From Streptomyces sp. NBC_01298 (GTDB taxonomy: Bacteria; Actinomycetota; Actinomycetes; Streptomycetales; Streptomycetaceae): DNA of 64,000 nucleotides. Each line of letters starts with the position of its first letter. Within the stretch, counting starts at the first letter, position 1. The notes beneath the pieces are model-generated. The model was not told where the DNA came from and searched no databases. It was given only the letters and a program-made list of their open reading frames with translations. This document shows positions 25,457 through 33,853 of the stretch, one piece after another. The stretch lies in NCBI RefSeq assembly GCF_035978755.1, contig NZ_CP108414.1, forward strand, positions 1,798,001 through 1,862,000, written 5' to 3'. The position numbers and the translations under genes were made by a program.

Positions 25457-26332
25457 TCAGCGGCCCGACCGGCGGGCGGGTGCGGGGAGGCGCGCGCTCG
25501 GGGCGGTGCTGGTCGACCAGCGCGGGACGCTGTGTGTGCGGGCGCTGGGCAGTGTTCGGGGGCGGGAACGGGCGACGTCGAGAGGTGTCGGTGCCTTGGG
25601 CGGGGCCGGTCGCACGGGGGTGAGCTCGGCGCGCTCGCGCAGCACCTTTGGCATCTCCTGCTCCCAGCGCAGGATCGGGGCCGGATCCGCAATCGCCGCG
25701 GTGATCGCGGTGACGAGGTTGACGGGGGTCTCGGAGGAGGCCGTCGCGTACCAGCGGTTCCATCCCTGCGGGCCACCCCGCATGAGCCACCGGGCGTCCA
25801 GGGTGGTGAACTCCATCTCGGGGTCGAGGTCACCGGTGGTGAAGGCGACGCCCGCGAGCTTGTCGGGCGACGTCCATTCGAGGGTCCGTTCTTCAGCGCG
25901 GGTTAGCTTCCACCCGTTGTGGATCAGCGGAACGAGCCCGTCGTAGGCGCTCCCCTTCATGTGGGGAAGGTAGGCCTGGGGTCCTTCGGTGTAGCTCTGA
26001 GCGAGGGCTTCGGTGAACGCGGTGACGAACTCGGTGGGCGCTGTGTCGCTGAAGCAGACGCCCCAGACAGGGGCGGCGTGCGGGTCGCGGTAGGCGGAGA
26101 TCCGCCAGAGGCCGTCGTCCTCGCCTTCGGGGAGGTAGCCGAGTCGGACGCGTCGGTCGGGCGCGGTCACGTAGCAGTTGCCGAGGTCATCGTGTTCGAG
26201 TCGCCAGCCCAGGTCGCGCAGGGGCTGAAGCCCTGGGTCTCCGATCGCGGTGGGGCCGGCGAGGTAGCGGGGGGTGACGTAGACATCGCCGTCGAGGTCT
26301 TCGGCTTCGGCGCCGGGGAGACTCTCCCCCAT
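25457..26332 (-). CDS. DUF317 protein
   Basis: A 291-residue protein with two DUF317 units: 'VYVTPRYLAGPTAIGDPGLQ' and 'WGVCFSDTAPTEFVTAFTEAL' in the first half, and 'GLVPLIHNGWKLTRAEERTLEW' and 'SSETPVNLVTAITAAIADP' in the second. The last 60 residues are basic and low-complexity, a tail shared with the DUF317 proteins at 57620 and 58795. ATG 26332 overlaps the ATP-grasp stop by one base, showing co-translation. DUF317 function is unknown; the tail suggests nucleic-acid binding. Confidence 0.8.
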   Translation of the reverse strand: MGESLPGAEAEDLDGDVYVTPRYLAGPTAIGDPGLQPLRDLGWRLEHDDLGNCYVTAPDRRVRLGYLPEGEDDGLWRISAYRDPHAAPVWGVCFSDTAPTEFVTAFTEALAQSYTEGPQAYLPHMKGSAYDGLVPLIHNGWKLTRAEERTLEWTSPDKLAGVAFTTGDLDPEMEFTTLDARWLMRGGPQGWNRWYATASSETPVNLVTAITAAIADPAPILRWEQEMPKVLRERAELTPVRPAPPKAPTPLDVARSRPRTLPSARTHSVPRWSTSTAPSARLPAPARRSGR

Positions 26333-27612
26333 CAGTTCTGTCCCCCCGTGCTGCTGACGGGTTTCCCCAGCGTGGGGCGGACGACGACCGTGATGTGGTC
26401 CTGGGCTTCCTGGATACGGGCGGCGGCCTGGGCCGCGTCCGCTGCGGTCACGACGACGAGGCCGACCCGGGCGACATCGACGTCGCCCTCCGGAGGCAGG
26501 ACGACCTGGTCGCCGACCTCGCTGATCCAGCTGACCTGAGCCAGCCAGTCCGCGTCGAGCAGGCTGGGGTCGATACCGCGCTCGATGACGGTTCCCGAGA
26601 CATCGGGGTAGAGCAGGCGTACGGCAGCAGCCTGCCGGCGGGTGGGGGTGAGGTCGGGTGCGATACCAAGGGCGAGGTCTGCGGCGGCGCGGGGCAGGTC
26701 GATGCCCGTTGCGAGCTGGACCAGGCGGCCGATCAGGTCGCCGCCGATCCGCTGGTTGACCTCGATGATCCGCGGGCCGGTCGCGGTGAGCCTGAGCTCA
26801 ACGTGGGAGATGCCGGTCGTCACCCCGAGGGCGGCCACGGCGGCCGTGGCGATCGGGCCGGCCTCGGCGAGCAGCGGGTCGGCCGCGTCCACGCTGTGGC
26901 CGGTCTCCTCGAAGTAGGGCTCGAAACCCAGCTCCTTGCGCGTGATAGCCACGGCGGTGGTCTGGCCCCGGTGGGTGACGCACTCGACGGAGATCTCCGG
27001 CCCGTCGAGGTACTCCTCGACCAGGACGTCGTTGGAGTGGCCGCCGTGCAGGTTCGCCCCGGCGGTCGCGAACTCGTACGCCTCCGGGAGCTCTTCGGCC
27101 TTGTCCACCCGGATCACGCCGACACTGCCTGCCTGACCAGCTGGCTTGAGCACGACGGGGTAGCCGATGGATTCCGCCGCGAGGGCGCTCTCCAGTAGGG
27201 AGACCACCTTGATGGACTGCGCAGAGGGAACGCAATGGCGGGCGAACTGGGCACGGCTGGTGGCCTTGTCGCGGCAAGCATGGAGGACCTGGGGGTCGTC
27301 GGTGAGGACGCCCAGGTGCTGGGCCAGGTGCGCGGTCGCGACGAGGAGCGTCTCGTTCCAGGTGACGACTGCGGCAACGCGGTTGCGCGCGGCAAGGAGT
27401 TCGCCCGCGCTCAGCAGGGCCTGGCGGTCGTACGGATCGGCCGTCTCGTGGTCGATCACCAGCTCGTGCTCCCAGGTGATGGGGCTCGGGGTGATGACGA
27501 CGGTGTCGTAGGCGGCGGCTACCGCCTGCAGGCAGTAGCCCCGGTAGAGGAAGTCGTTGGGGGCGACCACCAGGACGACGGGGCGGGAGGGGGCGGTGCG
27601 AGTGGAAGACAA
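26332..27612 (-). CDS. ATP-grasp carboxylate-amine ligase
   Basis: A 426-residue enzyme starting at TTG 27612 (no better start is seen). An N-terminal Rossmann-like domain (residues 10-115) precedes the ATP-grasp fold. The ATP-binding lysine strand is 'YPVVLKPAGQAGSVGVI' (about residues 150-166), followed by 'VEEYLDGPEISVECV' and the metal-binding strand 'IIEVNQRIGGDLI' (E and N) at about residues 288-300. The C-terminal domain follows. This layout matches ATP-grasp enzymes such as the L-amino acid ligases BacD/YwfE, which join an acid to an amine through an acyl phosphate. The MFS exporter and two regulators next door suggest a small peptide or amide that is made and exported. Substrates cannot be read from sequence. 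Confidence 0.82.
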   Translation of the reverse strand: MSSTRTAPSRPVVLVVAPNDFLYRGYCLQAVAAAYDTVVITPSPITWEHELVIDHETADPYDRQALLSAGELLAARNRVAAVVTWNETLLVATAHLAQHLGVLTDDPQVLHACRDKATSRAQFARHCVPSAQSIKVVSLLESALAAESIGYPVVLKPAGQAGSVGVIRVDKAEELPEAYEFATAGANLHGGHSNDVLVEEYLDGPEISVECVTHRGQTTAVAITRKELGFEPYFEETGHSVDAADPLLAEAGPIATAAVAALGVTTGISHVELRLTATGPRIIEVNQRIGGDLIGRLVQLATGIDLPRAAADLALGIAPDLTPTRRQAAAVRLLYPDVSGTVIERGIDPSLLDADWLAQVSWISEVGDQVVLPPEGDVDVARVGLVVVTAADAAQAAARIQEAQDHITVVVRPTLGKPVSSTGGQN

Positions 27613-27703
27613 GGGTCGGAAGGGTCCCGTTCTAGAGGTTCGTTGGGGGCGGTGGCCCGCTCGCGGTGCCGGATCAGCGCGGGCCGGGAAAGTGGGCGGG
27701 TGG

Positions 27704-28075
27704 CTACTCCGGCGCGACGGAGGCCATCGGGTGGGTCAGACCTCGGGTGCCCGGAGAGGAAGACCGGTTCGGTGGCCGCCTGACCGGAGCGGGCCTGCCA
27801 CCAGGTCGCTGCTCGACGTCGGCCGGATGCTGTCGGAGCTCGGGCAGTGAAGCTTCGCCAGGGGGTGACCTGATTCCGGCACGGGCAGTCGCGGCTTCGA
27901 CGAGCACGCGTAGGTCGTGCACGAGTCCGGCGGGGACGAGCAGCGACTGGGCGAGGGATTCTGCTTCGGGCCCGGGAAGGCTGTGGAGCCGTGAGGTGAG
28001 GCTTCGTAGAAGGCTTGCGGCGGCCACGGCCTGGTCGGTGCTGAACGACGAGGTGTGGCGGTTCGGGGACGGCAT
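27704..28075 (-). CDS. Small hypothetical protein between ligase and exporter
   Basis: A 123-residue protein from ATG 28075 with GGAG 5-8 bases upstream, 20 bp after the MFS stop. The N-terminal 65 residues form helices ('FSTDQAVAAASLLRSLTSRL', 'EAESLAQSLLVPAGLVHDL'); the rest is proline/arginine-rich. Its pattern recalls the small helical proteins at 31037-32296. It probably belongs to the ligase-exporter operon. Confidence 0.55.
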   Translation of the reverse strand: MPSPNRHTSSFSTDQAVAAASLLRSLTSRLHSLPGPEAESLAQSLLVPAGLVHDLRVLVEAATARAGIRSPPGEASLPELRQHPADVEQRPGGRPAPVRRPPNRSSSPGTRGLTHPMASVAPE

Positions 28076-28095
28076 GGCTCTCCGTGCGTCGGGAC

Positions 28096-29367
28096 TCAAG
28101 CGGCTACCGGTTCGAGTGCTGGTCTGTTCGTGTCGTGCAGGGCGGGATCGCGGCGCAGGCGCCAGAACGCGGTGGCCAGGCCGATGGCCTGGAGAGCTGC
28201 GCAGCCGGTCATGACGTGGCCGAGGGCTGCGGGCGGGGTGATGGCGACGAGTACGCCGGCGATCGGGAAGGGCAGCAGCATGATCAGGATGGTGATGCTG
28301 AGGGTGGCGCCGAAGACGTCGCGCGGGATGAGGCGGGAGCGCAGGGTGCGCAGGACCACGGTCATGGAGCCTTCGCCGGCCATCAGGATGGCGACGAGGA
28401 CCAGGAAGGGCGTGTAGGCGTCGGCCTGGGAGACGGCGATGCCGCCGAGAGAGGCGATCAGGGCTCCCGCTGTGCCGACGGGCCAGAGCCCGAAGCGGTC
28501 GATGGCGAACCGGGACAGGGTCGTTGCGAGGAGGGCGGCCGTCGCGGCGGCGGACCAGATGAGGCCGACGGACGCGGTGCTGAGGCCGAAGTTCTGTACG
28601 ACGATCACGGGGGCCGCGGCCTGGAGGAGGCCGGTGGCGAAGTTGCTGACGGTCAGGCCTGCGATCAACCATCCGAGGGCAGGGAGTGCCCTGAGGGTCG
28701 ACCAGCCCATGCGCAGGCCCTGGCGGACGGTTGTGTTCTCGGGGTTGGGCTGGGTCCGGCGGGAACGGGGAGAGGTGACGGCGGCCAGGAGTGAGAGCGC
28801 GCCGATGGTGACGAGCAGGGTCTGCTGGCCGGCGTACTGGAGGAGGAAGGCGCCGGCGGCGGGTCCGGCGAGGGTGGCGGACTGGTCGATGCTGAGCAGT
28901 ACGGACTGCACGCGGTGCTCGACTCGGCCTGGTTCCCGGCTGGCGGCGCCGCCGGCGGTCTCCGCGGCGACGTAGGAGTATTCGGTGAGGACGCCGATGA
29001 CGGCGGCGAGGGCCATCACCGAGACGGTGGTGATGAGCTTGTCGTCGATGAAGGTCAGGGCCAGGACCGCCGTGGTGACGACGAGAGTCCGGATGGTCGT
29101 CGCCGTACGGAAGACTCGAGCCGCGCCGTGGCGGTCGACGGCTGCGCCTGCACCGACGAATGCTCCGATCCGGGGAATCCATTCCAGGACGAAGGCGAGG
29201 CCGGTCAGCATGGCCGAGGACGTGGTGGCCAGGACGAGCAGCGGGATCCCGTAGGTGCCCAGGTTGAACGCGGCGGCGTCCATGGTCCGCGGCAGGTAGA
29301 TGCGGCGGAAGATGCCGTGGTCGGGCAGGCGGGCGTGGCGGCCACCAGCGGCTCTGTGACGGGTCAT
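28096..29367 (-). CDS. MFS transporter
   Basis: A 423-residue integral membrane protein with about 12 hydrophobic segments and a hydrophilic middle loop ('SPRSRRTQPNPENTTVRQGL', about residue 205). The loop after helix 2 carries 'GAAVDRHGAARVFR', a variant of the MFS motif A (GxxxDRxGxRR); a second version, 'LSRFAIDRFGLWPVG', occurs in the C-terminal half. This is typical of drug/metabolite proton antiporters. ATG 29367 is used; GTG 29373 is equally possible. It lies in the same orientation as the ATP-grasp ligase and regulators, so it probably exports the ligase product, as BacE does for bacilysin. Confidence 0.85.
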   Translation of the reverse strand: MTRHRAAGGRHARLPDHGIFRRIYLPRTMDAAAFNLGTYGIPLLVLATTSSAMLTGLAFVLEWIPRIGAFVGAGAAVDRHGAARVFRTATTIRTLVVTTAVLALTFIDDKLITTVSVMALAAVIGVLTEYSYVAAETAGGAASREPGRVEHRVQSVLLSIDQSATLAGPAAGAFLLQYAGQQTLLVTIGALSLLAAVTSPRSRRTQPNPENTTVRQGLRMGWSTLRALPALGWLIAGLTVSNFATGLLQAAAPVIVVQNFGLSTASVGLIWSAAATAALLATTLSRFAIDRFGLWPVGTAGALIASLGGIAVSQADAYTPFLVLVAILMAGEGSMTVVLRTLRSRLIPRDVFGATLSITILIMLLPFPIAGVLVAITPPAALGHVMTGCAALQAIGLATAFWRLRRDPALHDTNRPALEPVAA

Positions 29368-29473
29368 GATCACTTTCAGTCGGGGTGTGGCCGATGGGTG
29401 GTGGCCGGGAGTCTTCAGCCCTCGTGGCCCGGCGCTGGTGCGCCGGGAGCGTGCCGCGTGGAGGGGACCGTTG

Positions 29474-30151
29474 CTAGGCGGAGCGCCGGGGGGCCGCTCC
29501 GGGCAGGGCTGCTCCCTTCGCTACGCCGGGGATAGCGGCCTGCACCTTGGCCACAGGCGGGGCAGGCCGTGTGTGACGCACGCGCTGGACGAGTGCGGTG
29601 TTCGCGGTGGCCCAGGCCTGCAGTTCGGCCAGCGGTCCTCGCAGTTCGCGTCCGGTGTCGGTCAAGATCCACGGGACGCGTGCGCCTTGGCGGACCAAGC
29701 CCGCGTCGACAGCTCGGGCGACCCGGCTGGCTTCGTACGGTGCATGGGGGTTGAGCAGCACGGTGACGGTGTTGGGGTCGCGCAGCAGGCCGAGGGTGGC
29801 TTCGACTCGGTTGACGAAGTCGCTTTGACCGCCGGGGTAGTCGTGTTGGCGCGCCCATCGGCCGAGCTGGTCGTACACGTCCGCAAGGCCAGCGCCCGCC
29901 TGCGTGAGCCTGAGCTGGCGCTCGCCGGTGCTGAGGGTCTCGCGGCGCAGGAGCCCACGGCGGCGCAGTCCGGCCACGGCCGTCTTCAGGACGTCGACCG
30001 GGATATCGGGGAACGTGGCCGGCAGGCTGCCTCGACGCCGGGCGACGGGCCCGTTGTCGTCGAGTTCGGTGATGATCCTCGTGGTCCACCGGTAGCTGAG
30101 AAGGGTCGCCGCGCGCACGAGGGGTTCGGTCTCGGGGCTGGGCTGCGTCAT
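29474..30151 (-). CDS. Double winged-helix (HxlR-like) regulator
   Basis: A 225-residue protein. Residues 10-90 ('AATLLSYRWTTRIITELDD', 'VDVLKTAVAGLRRRGLLRRET', 'RQLRLTQAGAGLADVYDQLGRW') form a MarR/HxlR-type winged helix. A second, weaker one spans residues 110-185 ('TLGLLRDPNTVTVLLNPHAP', 'GLVRQGARVPWILTDTGRELR'). ATG 30151 overlaps the preceding stop by ATGA, coupling it to the next regulator. The pair likely senses a small molecule and controls the ligase-exporter genes; inference from position. Confidence 0.72.
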   Translation of the reverse strand: MTQPSPETEPLVRAATLLSYRWTTRIITELDDNGPVARRRGSLPATFPDIPVDVLKTAVAGLRRRGLLRRETLSTGERQLRLTQAGAGLADVYDQLGRWARQHDYPGGQSDFVNRVEATLGLLRDPNTVTVLLNPHAPYEASRVARAVDAGLVRQGARVPWILTDTGRELRGPLAELQAWATANTALVQRVRHTRPAPPVAKVQAAIPGVAKGAALPGAAPRRSA

Positions 30152-31011
30152 CGGACGCGCCCTCCCATGGAGGACCCGGATCGGGGCCGGTCGGGGATCC
30201 CGTGGGAGAACAGGCCGAGGCGCTGCTGCACCGTGCTCTCCGGCGTGGCCACCGTCGATGCGGGCCGCTGGGAGGGCGAGCTGTTCGCGGCCCACATGGC
30301 CGGGTGGCTGGGAGCGGAGGCGGGTACCCACAGCGGGTGCGGGGTGGCCTTGGCGCGGCCGGCGGCCCAGGTGGACAGGGCCTGGAAGGTGTTGGTGAGG
30401 GCTTCGCCCTGGCGGGAGAGCCGGTAGCTGCTGTGGCCGAGCCGGTCGACGAGGCCGTCCTCGACGAGCTGGCGCAGCGGCTGGTAGATCGGAGCTGTCG
30501 TGGTGGCGTGGTCGAGGACGACGTCGGCGAGCTCGCGGCCCGAGGCGCTCGGCTGGGAGCGCAGGGCCCACAGCAGGGAGGTGGCGTACTTCGGCGTGAT
30601 CAGCTTGAGGGTGTCCTCGGCGTTCTGGGCCGCGGGTATCCGCTCGGGCTCCAGTTCACCTGTGATGCGGTTGGGCTTCTTGATCTTGTCGAGGTGGGTG
30701 TCCCCGTAGGTGGCGAGGGCGGCGATGACCGTTCCCAGACTGCGTCCGCGTCCGGAAAGCTGGTAGGTGACGTGGCGGGCCGACTCCTCGTGCCGGTCGA
30801 CGAGCCCGTCAGCGGTGAGCGTGGTCAGCCGGCCGGAGAGCTGGGCGTCGAAGAGCATCGGCAGCCGCGTCTTGATGTCGGTGTAGCGCAGGGGCTGTTC
30901 CCCGAGGGTCATCAGGGTCCACACGCTCCAGCGGGGGCTGAGCATGTCGAGGGCCTCGGTGACGCGGGAGAGGTCTTTCGCGATGGGGCGGGGCAGGCCG
31001 GGGGTAGCCAC
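30148..31011 (-). CDS. Double winged-helix (HxlR-like) regulator
   Basis: A 287-residue protein. The first winged helix (residues about 10-110: 'LDMLSPRWSVWTLMTLGEQPLRY', split here, and 'LTTLTADGLVDRHEES', 'VTYQLSGRGRSLGTVIAAL') is a good HxlR match. The second (residues about 140-215: 'ITPKYATSLLWALRSQPSAS', 'LVEDGLVDRLGHSSYRLSRQG') repeats it. GTG 31011 is chosen as start because AGGAG lies 8 bases upstream; the frame opens further upstream but without coding features. The C-terminal 70 residues are low-complexity. It is translationally coupled to the next regulator. Confidence 0.75.
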   Translation of the reverse strand: MATPGLPRPIAKDLSRVTEALDMLSPRWSVWTLMTLGEQPLRYTDIKTRLPMLFDAQLSGRLTTLTADGLVDRHEESARHVTYQLSGRGRSLGTVIAALATYGDTHLDKIKKPNRITGELEPERIPAAQNAEDTLKLITPKYATSLLWALRSQPSASGRELADVVLDHATTTAPIYQPLRQLVEDGLVDRLGHSSYRLSRQGEALTNTFQALSTWAAGRAKATPHPLWVPASAPSHPAMWAANSSPSQRPASTVATPESTVQQRLGLFSHGIPDRPRSGSSMGGRVR

Positions 31012-31036
31012 GGGAGGATCTCCTGAGCGTTTCGGG

Positions 31037-31438
31037 TCAGTGGGTGCGTGAGGAAGTGCTGGACACGGCGCGGGCGGCCTTCGCGACGGGCGGGTGCACG
31101 GGCGGCTCGGTGCGGCGCAGTCCCTGCAGCACGGCGGCGAGGGTCTTGGTGTGCACCTCGTGCGCGGTGACTGCGCGGTGCAGCCTCTCGGCGCTGTCGC
31201 GGATGTGGCCGGCCTCGAAGGAGCCGATGTCGCGGTCCTCGCCCGTGTACGTGCGCAGGCGGTCCAGCTGAAAGTCGATGCTGCGTTCGGCGAAGACCAG
31301 GTCACCGTGGATGGTGAGGATGGCGCCGAGGAGGGTGGAGTCGGGACTCTGGGCGGCCGCTTGCTTGAGTTCGGTGAGCGGCTGGCCGAAGAGGGCTTCG
31401 ATACGGTTGCGGAGTTCGGACGAGGTCTGGTCGGACAG
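31037..31438 (-). CDS. Small helical protein, paralogue 3 (CTG start)
   Basis: A 133-residue protein seen only if CTG 31438 is accepted as start. AAGGA lies 6 bases before this CTG and directly follows the TGA of the previous gene. The product begins 'SDQTSSELRNRIEALFGQPL', matching its two upstream neighbours ('AIEAAFNGPVAELHRTA' and 'RIEAAFQQPLDDLRRVA'). It is helical throughout ('HIRDSAERLHRAVTAHEVHT'). There is no in-frame ATG, GTG or TTG that keeps this conserved part, so the gene is easily missed. Function unknown. Confidence 0.68.
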   Translation of the reverse strand: MSDQTSSELRNRIEALFGQPLTELKQAAAQSPDSTLLGAILTIHGDLVFAERSIDFQLDRLRTYTGEDRDIGSFEAGHIRDSAERLHRAVTAHEVHTKTLAAVLQGLRRTEPPVHPPVAKAARAVSSTSSRTH

Positions 31439-31448
31439 GTGGGTTCCT

Positions 31449-31874
31449 TCAGGGGTGTCGGGACCGGGCCGCGGGTGGGGCGGTGTTCGCCTTGGGGCTG
31501 GCCGTGGGGAGGGCCTGGTGTCGGCGGGGGCCCGCGGCTTCTCGGCCGGGCATGCTGCGGAGCAGCCGGGTGAGGGCGGTCACGATCTCGGTGCGGGAGG
31601 TGAGTGCCGCCTTCATCCACTCGACGTCCGTGCGCAAGTCGCCGGCGTCGAGTTCACTCTGGTCGCGGTCGGGCGCGGTGGCCTGGTGCAATCGGTCCCG
31701 CACGCGGTCCACGTGGAACTCGGCGACGGCGAGGAAGGAGCGCAGTTCCATCGCCCTAAACAGCGCGGGCCCTGCCTGGCCGGCGGTCGCCGTGCGGTGG
31801 AGCTCAGCAACCGGCCCGTTGAACGCGGCTTCGATCGCCTCGTCCTGACTGCTGGGCCGCAAAGGCGTGTTCAT
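31449..31874 (-). CDS. Small helical protein, paralogue 2
   Basis: A 141-residue protein from ATG 31874, overlapping the upstream paralogue's stop by ATGA. Helices: 'DEAIEAAFNGPVAELHRTAT', 'FLAVAEFHVDRVRDRLHQAT', 'DVEWMKAALTSRTEIVTALT'. The tail is basic and proline-rich. It is the middle of three tandem relatives. An internal regular pattern of charged and hydrophobic residues suggests a helical bundle or coiled coil, perhaps a structural or DNA-coating protein; no family is recognised. Confidence 0.65.
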   Translation of the reverse strand: MNTPLRPSSQDEAIEAAFNGPVAELHRTATAGQAGPALFRAMELRSFLAVAEFHVDRVRDRLHQATAPDRDQSELDAGDLRTDVEWMKAALTSRTEIVTALTRLLRSMPGREAAGPRRHQALPTASPKANTAPPAARSRHP

Positions 31875-32296
31875 CGTCCGGTGGCCCGGCCTACGTTCGC
31901 CGGCGGGCGGGGTGGCAGCGCCGTGGGCACCTGCGAGGCGATCCGGGTCTGGGGGCGCTCCCCGCGCCAGACGTGGCGCGTGTTGGGTTCGAGGAGGTGG
32001 CGCAGGACCATGGCTCGGCCGTCTCTCGCGGCGACTGCGGTGTTGACCTGGTGGGCGACGGCCATCTGGGACGGGGTGAGTTCGCCGGGAGCGCGGCCTA
32101 TGGCCGCGAGCAGGGTGTTCTCGGCCCGGTCCACCACGGTCTGGGCTTCGGCGGTCAGGCTGTACCAGTGGAGCACTTCGGTGGCGGGATGCGCGCGGCC
32201 GGTAGCGGTCGCTACTCGACGGAGGTCATCAAGGGGCTGCTGAAATGCCGCCTCTATGCGCTGGGTGAGGACACTCATGACGTCGTCGGATGACAC
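31871..32296 (-). CDS. Small helical protein, paralogue 1
   Basis: A 141-residue protein starting at GTG 32296 with AAAGGAG 8 bases upstream, the first gene of the minus-strand operon that runs through the regulators. It contains 'LTQRIEAAFQQPLDDLRRVA', shared with the two genes that follow, then a helix with 'VVDRAENTLLAAIGRAPGEL' and a third ending 'GRAMVLRHLLEPNTRHVWRG'. The AT-richer motif at 32367-32388 lies about 70 bp upstream and may belong to its promoter. Function unknown. Confidence 0.65.
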   Translation of the reverse strand: MSSDDVMSVLTQRIEAAFQQPLDDLRRVATATGRAHPATEVLHWYSLTAEAQTVVDRAENTLLAAIGRAPGELTPSQMAVAHQVNTAVAARDGRAMVLRHLLEPNTRHVWRGERPQTRIASQVPTALPPRPPANVGRATGR

Positions 32297-32366
32297 GTCT
32301 TCTCCTTTCGCAAATGCAGTAGCCGACCAGCAGACGTGTTCCGCTTGCGGCCTTCTCTAAGCATCC

Positions 32367-32388
32367 GGAGAATCCGGGAATTCGATAA
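32367..32388. promoter_or_regulatory. AT-rich repeated motif A (GAATTCGATAA)
   Basis: GGAGAATCC followed by GGGAATTCGATAA. The unit GAATTCGATAA recurs with a GGATTCTCC partner at 53718-53741, and a partial form (GGGAATCC ... GGAATTC) lies at 35684-35706. Each sits in a short gap just upstream of an operon's first gene, which suggests a promoter or operator element. Confidence 0.4.
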
Positions 32389-32435
32389 GCACGAAGAACC
32401 TGATATAGGGCCGATGGCGGTACGCCGGATTACTG

Positions 32436-33146
32436 TCAGCGCCGACGAGCGAGGCCGGGCAGCGTGGGCTGAACCAGCGCCGGGCGCAAGGCCGTTCGGG
32501 AGGCGAGGGGCGCCGGGCGCAGGGGTGCGTCCGGGCTGTCGATCCAGTCCATCGCGGCCTCGTAAGTGGGGAAGACGCCCTCGCGGAGGGTGTGGGTGAA
32601 GGCTTCCATGTCGGCGACTTCGCGCAGGACCCGGTAGGGGTGGGGGTCCTTCTCGTCGAGGGCGCGCAGGACGACGACCACGACCGGCGCCGGCAGCGAG
32701 TCGTCGGTGTTGCTGTGCAGGAGGGCGAAGTGGTCTCCGTCCCCCATCAGCCGCTCCTGCAGCGCAGCCGTGCGCTTGTCAGCGGGCGCGGTCCCCATGC
32801 CTTTCGGGAGCCGGATTTCGTCACGCGGGCATCCCCGGGAAATCAGCCAAGACTGCACCATCACCGGGAGCGGAAGGCTGGCGTATTCGAAGGTGAACGT
32901 CTTGGCTTGCAGGTTGCGGTCGATGTGGAGGGCGAGGAGCTGGGGAAGTCCGGGGATCCCCCAGGTGACGGATTCGTCGAACATCACGTGGTAGCTGTGG
33001 CGGCCGTCGGGCGTGTGATGCTCGGCCATCCGGCCCAGGTGGTCGAGGTTGGAGTCGATCGCGTCGTAGAAATCGTCGTCGACTGAGTCGTCGGCGGGCT
33101 CGAAGCCGTCGATTCTCAGGACGGGTTGGTGTTCGGGGTTCGGCAC
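32436..33146 (-). CDS. Hypothetical protein
   Basis: A 236-residue soluble protein. GTG 33146 is used because coding character begins there; upstream frames are low-complexity. Visible parts are an acidic stretch ('PADDSVDDDFYDAIDSNLDH'), a central alpha/beta region ('YHVMFDESVTWGIPGL', 'LLALHIDRNLQAKTFTFEYA', 'GMGTAPADKRTAALQERL') and a short C-terminal domain ending in 'AMDWIDSPDAPLRPA'. No signal peptide or membrane segment. Ribosome binding site weak. No family recognised. Confidence 0.6.
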   Translation of the reverse strand: MPNPEHQPVLRIDGFEPADDSVDDDFYDAIDSNLDHLGRMAEHHTPDGRHSYHVMFDESVTWGIPGLPQLLALHIDRNLQAKTFTFEYASLPLPVMVQSWLISRGCPRDEIRLPKGMGTAPADKRTAALQERLMGDGDHFALLHSNTDDSLPAPVVVVVLRALDEKDPHPYRVLREVADMEAFTHTLREGVFPTYEAAMDWIDSPDAPLRPAPLASRTALRPALVQPTLPGLARRR

Positions 33147-33171
33147 GTGCGTGCTTTCGGCAGTGGCTGGG

Positions 33172-33843
33172 TCAGGCCAGCGGGGAACGGGAAGGGGTTC
33201 GGGAGCCCGGCTGTGGGGGCAGATGCGTGCCAATGGCTGGGCGGCTGCCTGCGAGGACTGAGCGGCCGAGGTCGGTGACGGACACGGGCTGGCCGACGTG
33301 CAAGGGGCGTGAGGTGTCGCGGGTGACGAGGCCGGCGTCCTCAAGGCGCTCGAAGTCGTACTGGGTGATCTTGGCTCCGGCTGCCGTCGCGACGGAGATG
33401 CGCCGGGTCATGAGGTTCTCGTGGAGCTTTGCGCCACGGGCGATGGCGAGCAGCGCCGCGAAGTCCGGTGGCGAGATGTCGGGGCCCAGGGACCGGGAAG
33501 GACGGGGAGCGTGCTGTTCCAGCGGTACGAGCAGGGTGAGGGCTTCACCGAGGAGCTGGTCGCGGGTCTCGACGGCTTCCTTCAGTTGGCCCAGACCCCG
33601 GTCGATCCGGCCGAGTACGGCGCTGTCGATCTCGAACTGTCCGCTGGTCAGCCGCTGGAGCAGGACCCGGTTGAAGGTCAAGGTGGCCTGCGCATGGGCC
33701 AGGGCGCGGTGCGCGCGGACCAGCTGCGCGACGGGCTCAGTCAGCAGGTTGCTGTCGTCGAGGCGCCAGAGGGCTTCGATGGATTTCCCGGTGACGTTTT
33801 CAATGCGGTCATCGATGCCGGTCTGATCCTTGGGGATGGGCAT
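33172..33843 (-). CDS. Helical protein with C-terminal winged-helix domain
   Basis: A 223-residue protein from ATG 33843 with AGGA 7-10 bases upstream. Residues 20-110 are helical and coiled-coil-like ('LVRAHRALAHAQATLTFNRV', 'LGQLKEAVETRDQLLGEALT'), similar in style to the small helical paralogues nearby. Residues 125-200 ('DFAALLAIARGAKLHENLMT', 'ITQYDFERLEDAGLVTRDT', 'SVTDLGRSVLAG') form a winged helix. It may be a regulator built on the same helical module. It lies 11 bp after the acetyltransferase gene. Confidence 0.6.
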   Translation of the reverse strand: MPIPKDQTGIDDRIENVTGKSIEALWRLDDSNLLTEPVAQLVRAHRALAHAQATLTFNRVLLQRLTSGQFEIDSAVLGRIDRGLGQLKEAVETRDQLLGEALTLLVPLEQHAPRPSRSLGPDISPPDFAALLAIARGAKLHENLMTRRISVATAAGAKITQYDFERLEDAGLVTRDTSRPLHVGQPVSVTDLGRSVLAGSRPAIGTHLPPQPGSRTPSRSPLA

Positions 33844-33853
33844 GAGGGTCCTG

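Noticed and set aside
31011..31620. N-terminal extension of the double winged-helix regulator that ends at 30148.
   Set aside because: The extension is Pro/Ser/Arg low complexity and overlaps the small helical genes; GTG 31011 has a good ribosome binding site.
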